In this document: one piece after another, positions 1 through 6,408 of the stretch
Layout: every line of letters starts with the position of its first letter
Numbering within the stretch: the stretch's first letter is position 1
Source of the DNA: Pirellulales bacterium
GTDB lineage: Bacteria; Planctomycetota; Planctomycetia; Pirellulales; JAICIG01
Direction of reading: 5' to 3'
Assembly (NCBI GenBank): GCA_025924495.1
Contig: JAICIG010000380.1
Coordinates: forward strand, 1-7,827
Length of the DNA: 7,827 nucleotides
Translations under genes and position numbers: made by a program
The notes under the pieces: generated by a model
What the model was told of the DNA's origin: nothing
Seen by the model: only the letters and a program-made list of their open reading frames with translations
Databases searched by the model: none

Positions 1-117
1 GCCGATCAGCCCGGACAGGAGCAAGCTTGGCTGCGTGTAGCGTCCGCCGCGGAAGCCGATCCGCTGTTCGACGTCGAGACGGGACCAGGACAAAGGAACA
101 TCACTGACCGATTCCAC
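1..117 (-). CDS. N-terminus of a probable MotA/TolQ/ExbB-type proton-channel family protein (truncated by window edge)
   Basis: An open frame of 39 codons begins at GTG 117 and runs off the left edge without a stop. A TGA lies four codons upstream in frame, so the start is confined; GTG is the best candidate because GAGG (125-128) sits 7 bases upstream. The peptide contains SWSRLDVEQRIGFRGGRYT and then the beginning of a hydrophobic stretch (SLLLSGLIG). The pattern of a short polar start, an R(I/F)GFRGGR(Y/F)T motif and then a first membrane helix resembles, from memory, the N-termini of planctomycete proteins annotated as MotA/TolQ/ExbB proton channel proteins. These are inner-membrane stators that couple ion flow to motion or to energy transfer across the envelope. 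Only the first part of the first membrane helix is visible, so the family call rests on motif resemblance. It lies 59 bases after the GYF_2 gene on the same strand. Confidence 0.55.
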   Translation of the reverse strand, partial: MESVSDVPLSWSRLDVEQRIGFRGGRYTQPSLLLSGLIG

Positions 118-176
118 AATGCAACCTCAACTGGAAACGCGACATTGATCGCTAAGGCGGTGAAGATTGAATCCGC
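118..176. other. 59-base intergenic spacer, no terminator seen
   Basis: Between the GYF_2 gene stop and the next GTG start. Only weak 4-base-pair inverted matches are visible (GCGA/TCGC and GCGG/CCGC) and there is no T-run after them in the direction of transcription. No -10/-35 pair is convincing. Read-through from the GYF_2 gene into the ExbB/MotA-like gene is therefore likely. Confidence 0.5.
125..128 (-). promoter_or_regulatory. Shine-Dalgarno site for the truncated ExbB/MotA-like gene
   Basis: GAGG on the minus strand is 7 bases before GTG at 117. It is the main non-homology evidence that the short open frame at the left edge is a real gene start rather than intergenic sequence. Confidence 0.5.
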
Positions 177-1040
177 TCATGGGATCAGGCTTCTCGCGCC
201 GATCAGTCCCAGCAACAACAAGGCCGCAATCAGCAAGATAACCGCGGCCCCGAGCGCCAGCACGAGATAGCCGCAAACCATGCCCGTCGCCGCCAGCCCG
301 CCGCCTGAATAAAGGTCGGGGCTGCGTTTAATCTGACCTGCCGCCGAGTGCCCGAAGACCACGGCCAGCACGGCGGCGACGACCGATGCCAGAACACAAC
401 TGACCATCACGGCCAGGCCCATACCGAGAACTTCGAGCGCCACAGCGGCGAAGCCAACGGCCAGGCTTAACAACCCCAGCACCAACGACGCCACGGCCAA
501 GCCCGGTGCGCTCCGAGCCCCGCTGTGCGCAGCAGGCATGGTCGCCGGAGGCGGAGTCGCCGCGATGGAATTCCAATTCGTGTTCAAATCGGTGATCAAG
601 CCCGGCACTTGGCGCGCGGGAGTCCAGGCGTCCATGCCGGGCGACCAGACCAGATCGTCGCCGCGGATCCGACCGGCGCCGGCCAGTGCGATCAATTTCG
701 CAAATTCAGTCGGTCCCGACTGCACTCCGCCGCAGGCGTAAAACCACTGGTCTTCGCCGTTGGAAGACGGGCCGTTGCCGGACGGGGCAGGCGCTAAGGA
801 AAAGGTTTCTTTGCCGTCCGGAGTACGAGCCGACGTTGCCTGCACTGAGGCCATTGGCGCCGGCGCCACGCGCGGAAACAATTCGGGCCGATCCTTCGCG
901 GGGCTCCAAACCTGGCCGTCGCCGGAGACTTCATGCAATCGGCTGAACTGCCCGCTGCGCGCCAGAGAGTGAAGCTGGTCGGCGTTGAACGGGCCTTGCA
1001 CTCGCCCGCGGAGCCGGATGTAAAAGCGATCGTCGCTCAT
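177..1040 (-). CDS. Tandem GYF_2 domain membrane protein with C-terminal DUF4190
   Basis: 287 residues from ATG at 1040. The first GYF_2 domain spans about 6-57 (FYIRLRGRVQGPFNADQL, then VSGDGQVWSPA and LFP). The second spans about 98-148 (QWFYACGGVQSGPTEF, then DLVWSPGMDAWTPA). A low-complexity Ala/Pro/Ser linker separates them. Residues 178-287 form a DUF4190-type membrane domain: two hydrophobic segments at about 180-203 and 205-229, the FGHSAAGQIKRS motif at 229-240, a GGGLAATGMVCGYL stretch, then a last hydrophobic segment to about 280. Lys/Arg in the loop before the last helix suggests that loop and the GYF domains are cytosolic. GYF domains in eukaryotes bind proline-rich peptides; the ligand of bacterial GYF_2 is generally unknown. 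The gene lies 44 bases downstream of the coiled-coil gene. No clear Shine-Dalgarno sequence precedes the ATG, so initiation may be weak or leaderless in style. Likely an adaptor or membrane organiser of the same operon, though GYF_2/DUF4190 proteins also occur as unrelated housekeeping membrane proteins. Confidence 0.9.
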   Translation of the reverse strand: MSDDRFYIRLRGRVQGPFNADQLHSLARSGQFSRLHEVSGDGQVWSPAKDRPELFPRVAPAPMASVQATSARTPDGKETFSLAPAPSGNGPSSNGEDQWFYACGGVQSGPTEFAKLIALAGAGRIRGDDLVWSPGMDAWTPARQVPGLITDLNTNWNSIAATPPPATMPAAHSGARSAPGLAVASLVLGLLSLAVGFAAVALEVLGMGLAVMVSCVLASVVAAVLAVVFGHSAAGQIKRSPDLYSGGGLAATGMVCGYLVLALGAAVILLIAALLLLGLIGARSLIP

Positions 1041-1084
1041 GGATATCTAGTCTTGCGTCGTCTCGTCTGGGCGCGTGGTTCGGT

Positions 1085-3997
1085 TTACTTTCCGTCTTGT
1101 TTGTTCCCTCGGACGTAGACGGGCCGGCCTTCGACAAACGCGGCGACGTCTTCAATCAGCTTTGGCTGCCCAGCCGAGATTTGCCCGATTCGAGCAAACT
1201 GAATGACGGGTCCCTGCTCCGCGGGATGAATCATAAACAGCTCGCCCGAGATTTTTTCATTGAGCGGCGCTGTTGAGATGTGCCACTGCCCATCGTCTGA
1301 CTGGCGGAGCCAGCCGATCCAGCGGTGCGGCTCAGACGACCACGGCTTGCGCAATTGGGCGAATTCTTTTGCGGCCGCGTCGCGCGCGGGCGCCAGATTG
1401 GGCAATCGAGCCAGCAAAGCCTCGGCTTGCCGCCGAGTTCGCGCCGCTTCGGGATCGGCGGGATCGAGCCAGTTCACCGTGCCGTCGAGATTGGCGCCGT
1501 CGATCAGTTCCGCGTGTCTGGCAAAAGCATGCTCGAGCACCAGACTTCCTTGACGAGCAACCGTTAATAGCTGCTGCAAGAGCTGCACCTTCAAAATGGG
1601 ATCCATTCGCGCTTGGCTCTCGACGTCGATCAGCATGCGACAGAAGGCCGCCTCCCAATGAGCGTCATCTAATCGCGCCAACTCGTCGAGCACGCGCGTG
1701 GCCGCCACCGATTGCGGGGCCGCCACGATTCCATCGGGAGCCAATTCCTCTTCGTTGATCAACGTCGAGCCGGTTGTCAGCTTGAAATCCCGCAGGTATT
1801 TGAACGCCACGTGCTTGTTCTTCAGTTCGGGCTTCTCGACCGAATAAAATTTGCGGCCGCCTTTGTCTTCGATCATGGTCAGATCCGCCACGGTCTGAAG
1901 CTGAAAAATGTCTTTGAGCGGAGCGTCAATACGTTCGCCTTGGGAGACGCGCCGACCGATGGCGGTGAGAAAGTCGATTCGCTGTTTAAAGTCCGTTGCG
2001 TCGGTCGCGGCCGCGAAGGCGGGTAATAATGCCGTCGCTTCGGCGATTCGCGCTGTCGCCTCGGTCGGCGATATCAAGGCCGAATCGGCTGAAGCGAACC
2101 GCTCGACGAACGCGTCCCAACGCTCCAGTTGTTCCCAACTTGCCGGCTCCTTCTCCAGCACTTTCAGAAAATCGTAAGACCGTTTCGTGTCGGGGAACTC
2201 TTTGGCATATTCCGCCAATCTCTCTCGATATCGGCGCCGGTTGCCGACGGCCGCCGTGATGTCGCGGAGGCGGCGCTCGCGATCTTGGCGCGATTCTTCC
2301 GCGTCATGGAGCACCGATAGTCTTTTTCGCAGCGCCGTCACGCCGTCGATTAATGCGCGGTCAACCCCTGACGACGCGTGTTCCAACTCCTTGGCCTGCT
2401 CGGAGAGCTGCCGTAAGTCGGTAAGCGCTTCTTCGCCGGCCTGTGGCGAGTCGGTTTCGTGTGTGCGGATCTTCGCCCGCAATTCCTCCACGCGCTTGAG
2501 ATAGGCTTGGTTGCGTTGGTCTTGCAGTTCTCGCTGCCGCGCGGCCACTTTCCGTTCCAGGTCGAGGATTTCGGTCTCTTCGTGCGGGCCGCGAGCCAGG
2601 CGGCGCGCTTCCACCAGCGAAGTCTTATCAGGGCGATCCAGGCCCGCCGAGGCCGCGCCCTCGATGGCCGCGCGGAACGCCGCGGTCCGCTCGCGCTCCT
2701 TCGTCTCCAAACCGCTCAGCCGGGCTTCTTGTTCGACGACTTCCGCTCGCTCGCGAAGCCACTTCCTCTCGGCGGTCAGCGCCTCCACATACTTCCGCGA
2801 TTCGGTCAGGTTGGAATCATCGATCAGCCTGGCAAGCACGGCGCTCGTCTCGGCCACTTGCGCTTCGGCGAGTTGCCGATTCATCCAGAACCAGGCGAGC
2901 GCGGCGACAACCAATACGCTGCCGGCGATGCCGGTCAGCCAGAGCTTGTTACGACGTGACGCTGTCAGTTCCAGGCTGGCGATTCGTTCCCGACAGCGCC
3001 GCTCGAGCAATTCCGGCGTTCCTCGCTCGTGGCGGTCCAGTTCGTGGCAGCGCCGCTTGAGATCTTCCAGGCCAACGCCTTCGTCGAGCGCGCGTTCCAG
3101 TTCCGCAACCGCGCGATCATAACTTGCCTGCGATTCCTCTTGACGATCCTGTTCGGCCAGCCACTCGAGCGCCGGCGCCGCCAACTGGGCAAGCGGATCG
3201 TCGGGTCCCAATTCGGCAATCGCTGCGCAGGCCTGCCAACGGCCGCGCAGGCTGCGACCCCTTCCGACATCGAAATCGGCGAAAGCGGTGGTGAGTCCCG
3301 CTTCCAGCGTTTTCAATTCCTCGCGCGCGCTCGCCAGCCGCAGTCGGGCAGTCGCCGCCATCGTCCATTGCACGAGGGCGCCGCTGGGCGGCACGGTCCA
3401 GCTCGCATAACGCAGCTCGGCCTCGAGCCGTTCGAGCACGGCGATATCGTTTCGTTTCGCCGCGGCCTCGGCCTCGCTTTGAAGCTGCTTATGTCGATGC
3501 TTTTCGTAGGTGCGCAGGTCCTCCTGCCAGACCGGATTGTTTGCATCGGCCTCGGCGATCATGCGGAGGATGCCGATTCGCTCCGCCAGTGGCGCGCGGG
3601 CCAGCGCCGCCAGTCGATGCCGGCCCAGCAGCACGGCCAGGGGCTGTTCTTGCGCGTAGGCCGCATTGATTTCCGCCGCGGCGTCGATCCGCAGCTCCGG
3701 CGGCAGCGGACGGCCCGAGTGTTTCAGCCATTCGCACCATTGCGCGCGCTCGGGGAAGTCGAGCACCACCGCCATCTCCAACAGGTTGGGTTCGACTTCG
3801 GCGCGTTGGATCGCTTCGCTGCGCAGGCCTTTCCTCAGCAAGTCGTGCGATTCTCGCAGCCGCTCGTTGATTTCACGGCATGCCGCCGCATAGTCTTCGG
3901 CGAATTCGCTCAGCGCCGTGATCGGCGTCGCCCCCTCGGCCGCCAAAGCGTTTTGAATTTCTTCCACGGTTCGCTGAAAGTCGAAGCGAGTGCGCAT
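1085..3997 (-). CDS. Large helical coiled-coil protein with one central transmembrane helix, unknown function
   Basis: 970 residues from ATG at 3997, two bases after the GAP1 stop, with GGAGAAG just upstream, so translation is probably coupled. I do not recognise a named domain. Residues 1-349 are helix-rich and charged, likely a cytosolic helical-repeat or bundle region. The sequence RRNK precedes a hydrophobic helix at about 352-371 (LWLTGIAGSVLVVAALAWFW). Positive charge on the N-terminal side predicts N-terminus inside and about 600 residues outside. Residues 372-620 are rich in Glu, Arg, Lys, Ala and Leu and look like long coiled coil. Residues about 690-760 look more globular (FQLQTVADLTMIEDKGG onward), 765-880 are helical again, and 885-965 form a compact, Trp- and strand-rich C-terminal domain (HRWIGWLRQ, ELFMIHP, PVIQFARIG, RPVYVRG). 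The architecture suggests a scaffold or a membrane-to-envelope spanning rod working with the GAP1 protein. The coding call is very secure; the function is unknown. Confidence 0.9.
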   Translation of the reverse strand: MRTRFDFQRTVEEIQNALAAEGATPITALSEFAEDYAAACREINERLRESHDLLRKGLRSEAIQRAEVEPNLLEMAVVLDFPERAQWCEWLKHSGRPLPPELRIDAAAEINAAYAQEQPLAVLLGRHRLAALARAPLAERIGILRMIAEADANNPVWQEDLRTYEKHRHKQLQSEAEAAAKRNDIAVLERLEAELRYASWTVPPSGALVQWTMAATARLRLASAREELKTLEAGLTTAFADFDVGRGRSLRGRWQACAAIAELGPDDPLAQLAAPALEWLAEQDRQEESQASYDRAVAELERALDEGVGLEDLKRRCHELDRHERGTPELLERRCRERIASLELTASRRNKLWLTGIAGSVLVVAALAWFWMNRQLAEAQVAETSAVLARLIDDSNLTESRKYVEALTAERKWLRERAEVVEQEARLSGLETKERERTAAFRAAIEGAASAGLDRPDKTSLVEARRLARGPHEETEILDLERKVAARQRELQDQRNQAYLKRVEELRAKIRTHETDSPQAGEEALTDLRQLSEQAKELEHASSGVDRALIDGVTALRKRLSVLHDAEESRQDRERRLRDITAAVGNRRRYRERLAEYAKEFPDTKRSYDFLKVLEKEPASWEQLERWDAFVERFASADSALISPTEATARIAEATALLPAFAAATDATDFKQRIDFLTAIGRRVSQGERIDAPLKDIFQLQTVADLTMIEDKGGRKFYSVEKPELKNKHVAFKYLRDFKLTTGSTLINEEELAPDGIVAAPQSVAATRVLDELARLDDAHWEAAFCRMLIDVESQARMDPILKVQLLQQLLTVARQGSLVLEHAFARHAELIDGANLDGTVNWLDPADPEAARTRRQAEALLARLPNLAPARDAAAKEFAQLRKPWSSEPHRWIGWLRQSDDGQWHISTAPLNEKISGELFMIHPAEQGPVIQFARIGQISAGQPKLIEDVAAFVEGRPVYVRGNKQDGK

Positions 3998-3999
3998 GG

Positions 4000-6408
4000 T
4001 TACTTCTCCACGGCTGCGTCATGGTTCGACAGAGATTCAGCCAGGATTACATCGTGCTTGCCAAGTCGATAGTACAAGGTGAATCGCATGCTGCCGGAAA
4101 GCGTGGCTAGGAACTCGTCCAGCTCACGACAGAGGGCGGCTTCTTTGGCGTGCAGCTCTTTTTCGCGTGTATGCTGTTGAATTTTTTGCGTCAAACGCGC
4201 GCGTTCGTCGGCATGCGGATCCTTGCTCGCGCCCTGGTTCGGTTTTGCTGGCGGCGGCGGCGGAAGCTTTTTGCGATCTGCCTCGCACCTTTCCAGGTTC
4301 TTCTCCGCCTTGGCGGCCGCGTCTGCGCTTACGACGGCAAGATCACGATATTTCTTTCTAGAGAGCGGAACATCTTGCCGCACCGCCTGTCCCGTGGGAT
4401 CGGTTGTCTGGTAGATGCCACGATTGGAAAGGCGGATGACCGGTCGACCGCCTCTGCAGTCGAGCACGGTTTCGATCTTCACGGCCCGCTGTTCCTTGAA
4501 AGGAACCGTTAAGATCACGGCCTGCGGGTCGTTGCTGTTCGTCACCGAGGTAATGCCATCCGTCGGGGAGATATTTCCACGCAGAATGCGTGCGTTAATC
4601 CGCAGTTGCAACAATTCGGGGTGGACCGCCTTGCTGGGGTCGGGCAGCGCAATCGGGATCTCGTGTTCGGCCGTTTCGAAATCAAGCGCAGCCTCGGGCA
4701 GATCAATCGGCTCGCGCAGAGAACAGAACTCCTCCTGACCATCGGCCGCGAGACGAAGCACGCAGTTCGAGAGTTCTGGAAACGACTCGGCAAGCCATCG
4801 GAAAAACAACTCCTCATTTTGCAGAGAGAACTGCGCAACGGAAGTTGGCGCGGAAGGAGACTGGTCGAATTTGATTTGCAGCGTCCACAATCGCGCCGAC
4901 TCGTTGTCGGTCTGCTTGATTTGCAGGCTGCCGCCTTTAGGCACGAGGTAGCCTGCGCCTTCCACGGCAAGTTGCAACGCAGCGGGGTTGGCAAGTGCAA
5001 ATTTAGCCAGTGCCGTGGGCTGCGCACGTTTTACGGCCGGCAATGCCAGGCGGAAATTGCGCTTCTTGAGATCGGCGAACGGATTTGGCGGCTCCGACGT
5101 TTCCAGGGGCGGCGCGGATGGCGGCGGCGTCGGTGGTTCCGGCGGCGGTCCGGCGACGACCACGGGAGTCACCGGCGCTGGCGTCGCTTCTGCCACGCGC
5201 TCCTCATGCTTCTCCGTGGGACCTGGCGCTATATCCACCGCGTCATTCTTTTCGGCCGTTGGCGTCTGGGCCGGTCGTGTGGCAGCATCTGCTTTCGCAT
5301 CAGTCGTCCCTGGCTCGGCCACGCGCTGCACCCCGCCGAGCATCAGCTTCGCCGCGACCGCCGCACCGACGATCATCGCAACCAGTCCGCCAGCGAGCGC
5401 ACCGATTAGAATCTTCTGTTTGCGGCGCCTTCGCGGCAGCCGGGTTAAGTCCATGCCGCTGTAATCCTCGATTCGTCGAGGCGCGAGGGGCGACAATCCA
5501 TAATCGCCGTGGTCGACCGCCTGACTGGCCGCCGTTTTTGCACGCTCGGCCGGGGCCGCGAGCGGCGGCGGCGCTGCAATGCTGTGTGCCACAGGCTCCA
5601 CTGCGACGGGCAATTGGCCGCTGCGCGCCGCTTCGACGAGCGCGCCTCCTTGAGCCGGCGGCAAGGGATGGCTTAAGTCGATCATCTGCGCGTGCGGCAA
5701 TCGTGCGACGGCCTTCGCCTCGTCGCTGCCGGCCAACAGAAACCGCCATTGGCATTCCAAGCCCGGCGGCAACTTGGTGAAGTAGGTGCTATAGGTCGCC
5801 TGCCAGCGCCGCTCGGGCGGCAACAAGGCCAACGCCTCGGCAACCAGCGGCAACAGTTCCTGTCCCGGCGTGAAGAGCAGATAGACGGTCTTCTGCGGCT
5901 GCGCCAAAACGGTTTCGGCTAGTACTCCGCCCCAGCCTGCGTCGCCGGTGGTTTGTTGCCAGCGCTTGCAAATGGCCGCGTAGGCTGCGCCCGGCGGCGG
6001 GCGACGCCCTGCGCCCAGCAATCGCGGCTCGCCGCTGAACGAGGTTTCGAAAAAGCCGGGCTGCTGCATCGTCCAGGCCGGTCCGGCCGGAGTCAGTTCG
6101 TTCGGGTCGAGCGCCACGTGATGCGCAAACTTGTTCGACCTTTGCGTGTAGTCGAGCCCGGCGTCAGCAATACGGGAGAGAACGTGGTGCTTGCGGCCGG
6201 CGATGGCAACGATCAGATGCGAGTAATTCACCGGGTTGAGCGCCGCCTGAGGATCGTGCGCGGCGAATGCATGCCGATAGCCGCTGAGCGATTCCAGTCG
6301 ATCAGCCAGCGGTTGTACCATGCCGGGCGTGCTCGCCACCGTGCAAAAGCCGCGCGAGCCAGGCTTCAGCCCTCGCGGCGCCGAGGTGTAAATCAGCTCA
6401 TGGCTCAC
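4000..6408 (-). CDS. GAP1-N2 domain protein with single transmembrane helix, proline-rich linker and coiled-coil C-terminal region
   Basis: 802 residues from a GTG at 6408. An ATG at 6525 would add 39 basic residues and overlap the GTPase gene by 121 bases. GTG is preferred because it forms a GTGA overlap with the GTPase stop, has GGGGAG 10 bases upstream, and places the conserved HELIYTSAPRGLKPG at the N-terminus. Residues 3 to about 245 match the GTPase-associated protein 1 N-terminal type 2 domain as I remember it: YTSAPRGL, SRGFCTVA, LNPVNYSHL, and later TYSTYFTKLPPGLECQWRF at 206-223. A basic stretch (325-332) precedes a transmembrane helix at about 333-357, predicting N-terminus inside and C-terminus outside. 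A Pro/Ala/Thr-rich linker follows (364-440, including PPPEPPTPPPSAPP). The C-terminal region (446-802) is unrecognised; it has mixed strand-like segments, a charged likely coiled coil near 690-765 broken by a P6 run at 715-720, and a strand-like end (774-792). GAP1 means GTPase-associated protein, not a proven GTPase-activating protein. Its role is probably to bind the adjacent GTPase and anchor it at the membrane. Confidence 0.85.
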   Translation of the reverse strand: MSHELIYTSAPRGLKPGSRGFCTVASTPGMVQPLADRLESLSGYRHAFAAHDPQAALNPVNYSHLIVAIAGRKHHVLSRIADAGLDYTQRSNKFAHHVALDPNELTPAGPAWTMQQPGFFETSFSGEPRLLGAGRRPPPGAAYAAICKRWQQTTGDAGWGGVLAETVLAQPQKTVYLLFTPGQELLPLVAEALALLPPERRWQATYSTYFTKLPPGLECQWRFLLAGSDEAKAVARLPHAQMIDLSHPLPPAQGGALVEAARSGQLPVAVEPVAHSIAAPPPLAAPAERAKTAASQAVDHGDYGLSPLAPRRIEDYSGMDLTRLPRRRRKQKILIGALAGGLVAMIVGAAVAAKLMLGGVQRVAEPGTTDAKADAATRPAQTPTAEKNDAVDIAPGPTEKHEERVAEATPAPVTPVVVAGPPPEPPTPPPSAPPLETSEPPNPFADLKKRNFRLALPAVKRAQPTALAKFALANPAALQLAVEGAGYLVPKGGSLQIKQTDNESARLWTLQIKFDQSPSAPTSVAQFSLQNEELFFRWLAESFPELSNCVLRLAADGQEEFCSLREPIDLPEAALDFETAEHEIPIALPDPSKAVHPELLQLRINARILRGNISPTDGITSVTNSNDPQAVILTVPFKEQRAVKIETVLDCRGGRPVIRLSNRGIYQTTDPTGQAVRQDVPLSRKKYRDLAVVSADAAAKAEKNLERCEADRKKLPPPPPAKPNQGASKDPHADERARLTQKIQQHTREKELHAKEAALCRELDEFLATLSGSMRFTLYYRLGKHDVILAESLSNHDAAVEK
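4003..4009 (-). promoter_or_regulatory. Shine-Dalgarno site for the 970-residue coiled-coil gene
   Basis: Reading on the minus strand, GGAGAAG overlaps the last codons of the GAP1 gene, followed by TAACC and the ATG at 3997. GGAG is 8 bases from the start codon, a canonical distance. It supports the chosen start and, with the TAA stop only two bases before ATG, suggests translational coupling of the GAP1 and coiled-coil genes. Confidence 0.75.

Noticed and set aside
118..176. Possible terminator hairpin between the GYF_2 and ExbB/MotA-like genes
   Set aside because: Only 4-base-pair stems are found, with no following T-run.
1041..1084. Possible internal promoter (TAGATAT near the GYF_2 gene start)
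   Set aside because: It sits almost against the ATG, has no matching -35 element, and the spacer is only 44 bases.
3029..4072. Plus-strand open frame of 347 codons
   Set aside because: Lies antisense to the 970-residue coiled-coil gene and into the end of the GAP1 gene. The translation is an Arg/Gln/Gly-rich composition typical of the reverse frame of a GC-rich gene, with no recognisable domain.
4244..4265. Short GGC/CGG-rich run as a possible repeat
   Set aside because: It encodes the proline run at residues 715-720 of the GAP1 protein; codon-level low complexity explains it.
4606..5409. Plus-strand open frame of 267 codons
   Set aside because: Antisense to the GAP1 gene, with an Arg/Gly/Trp-rich shadow composition and no domain or upstream signal.
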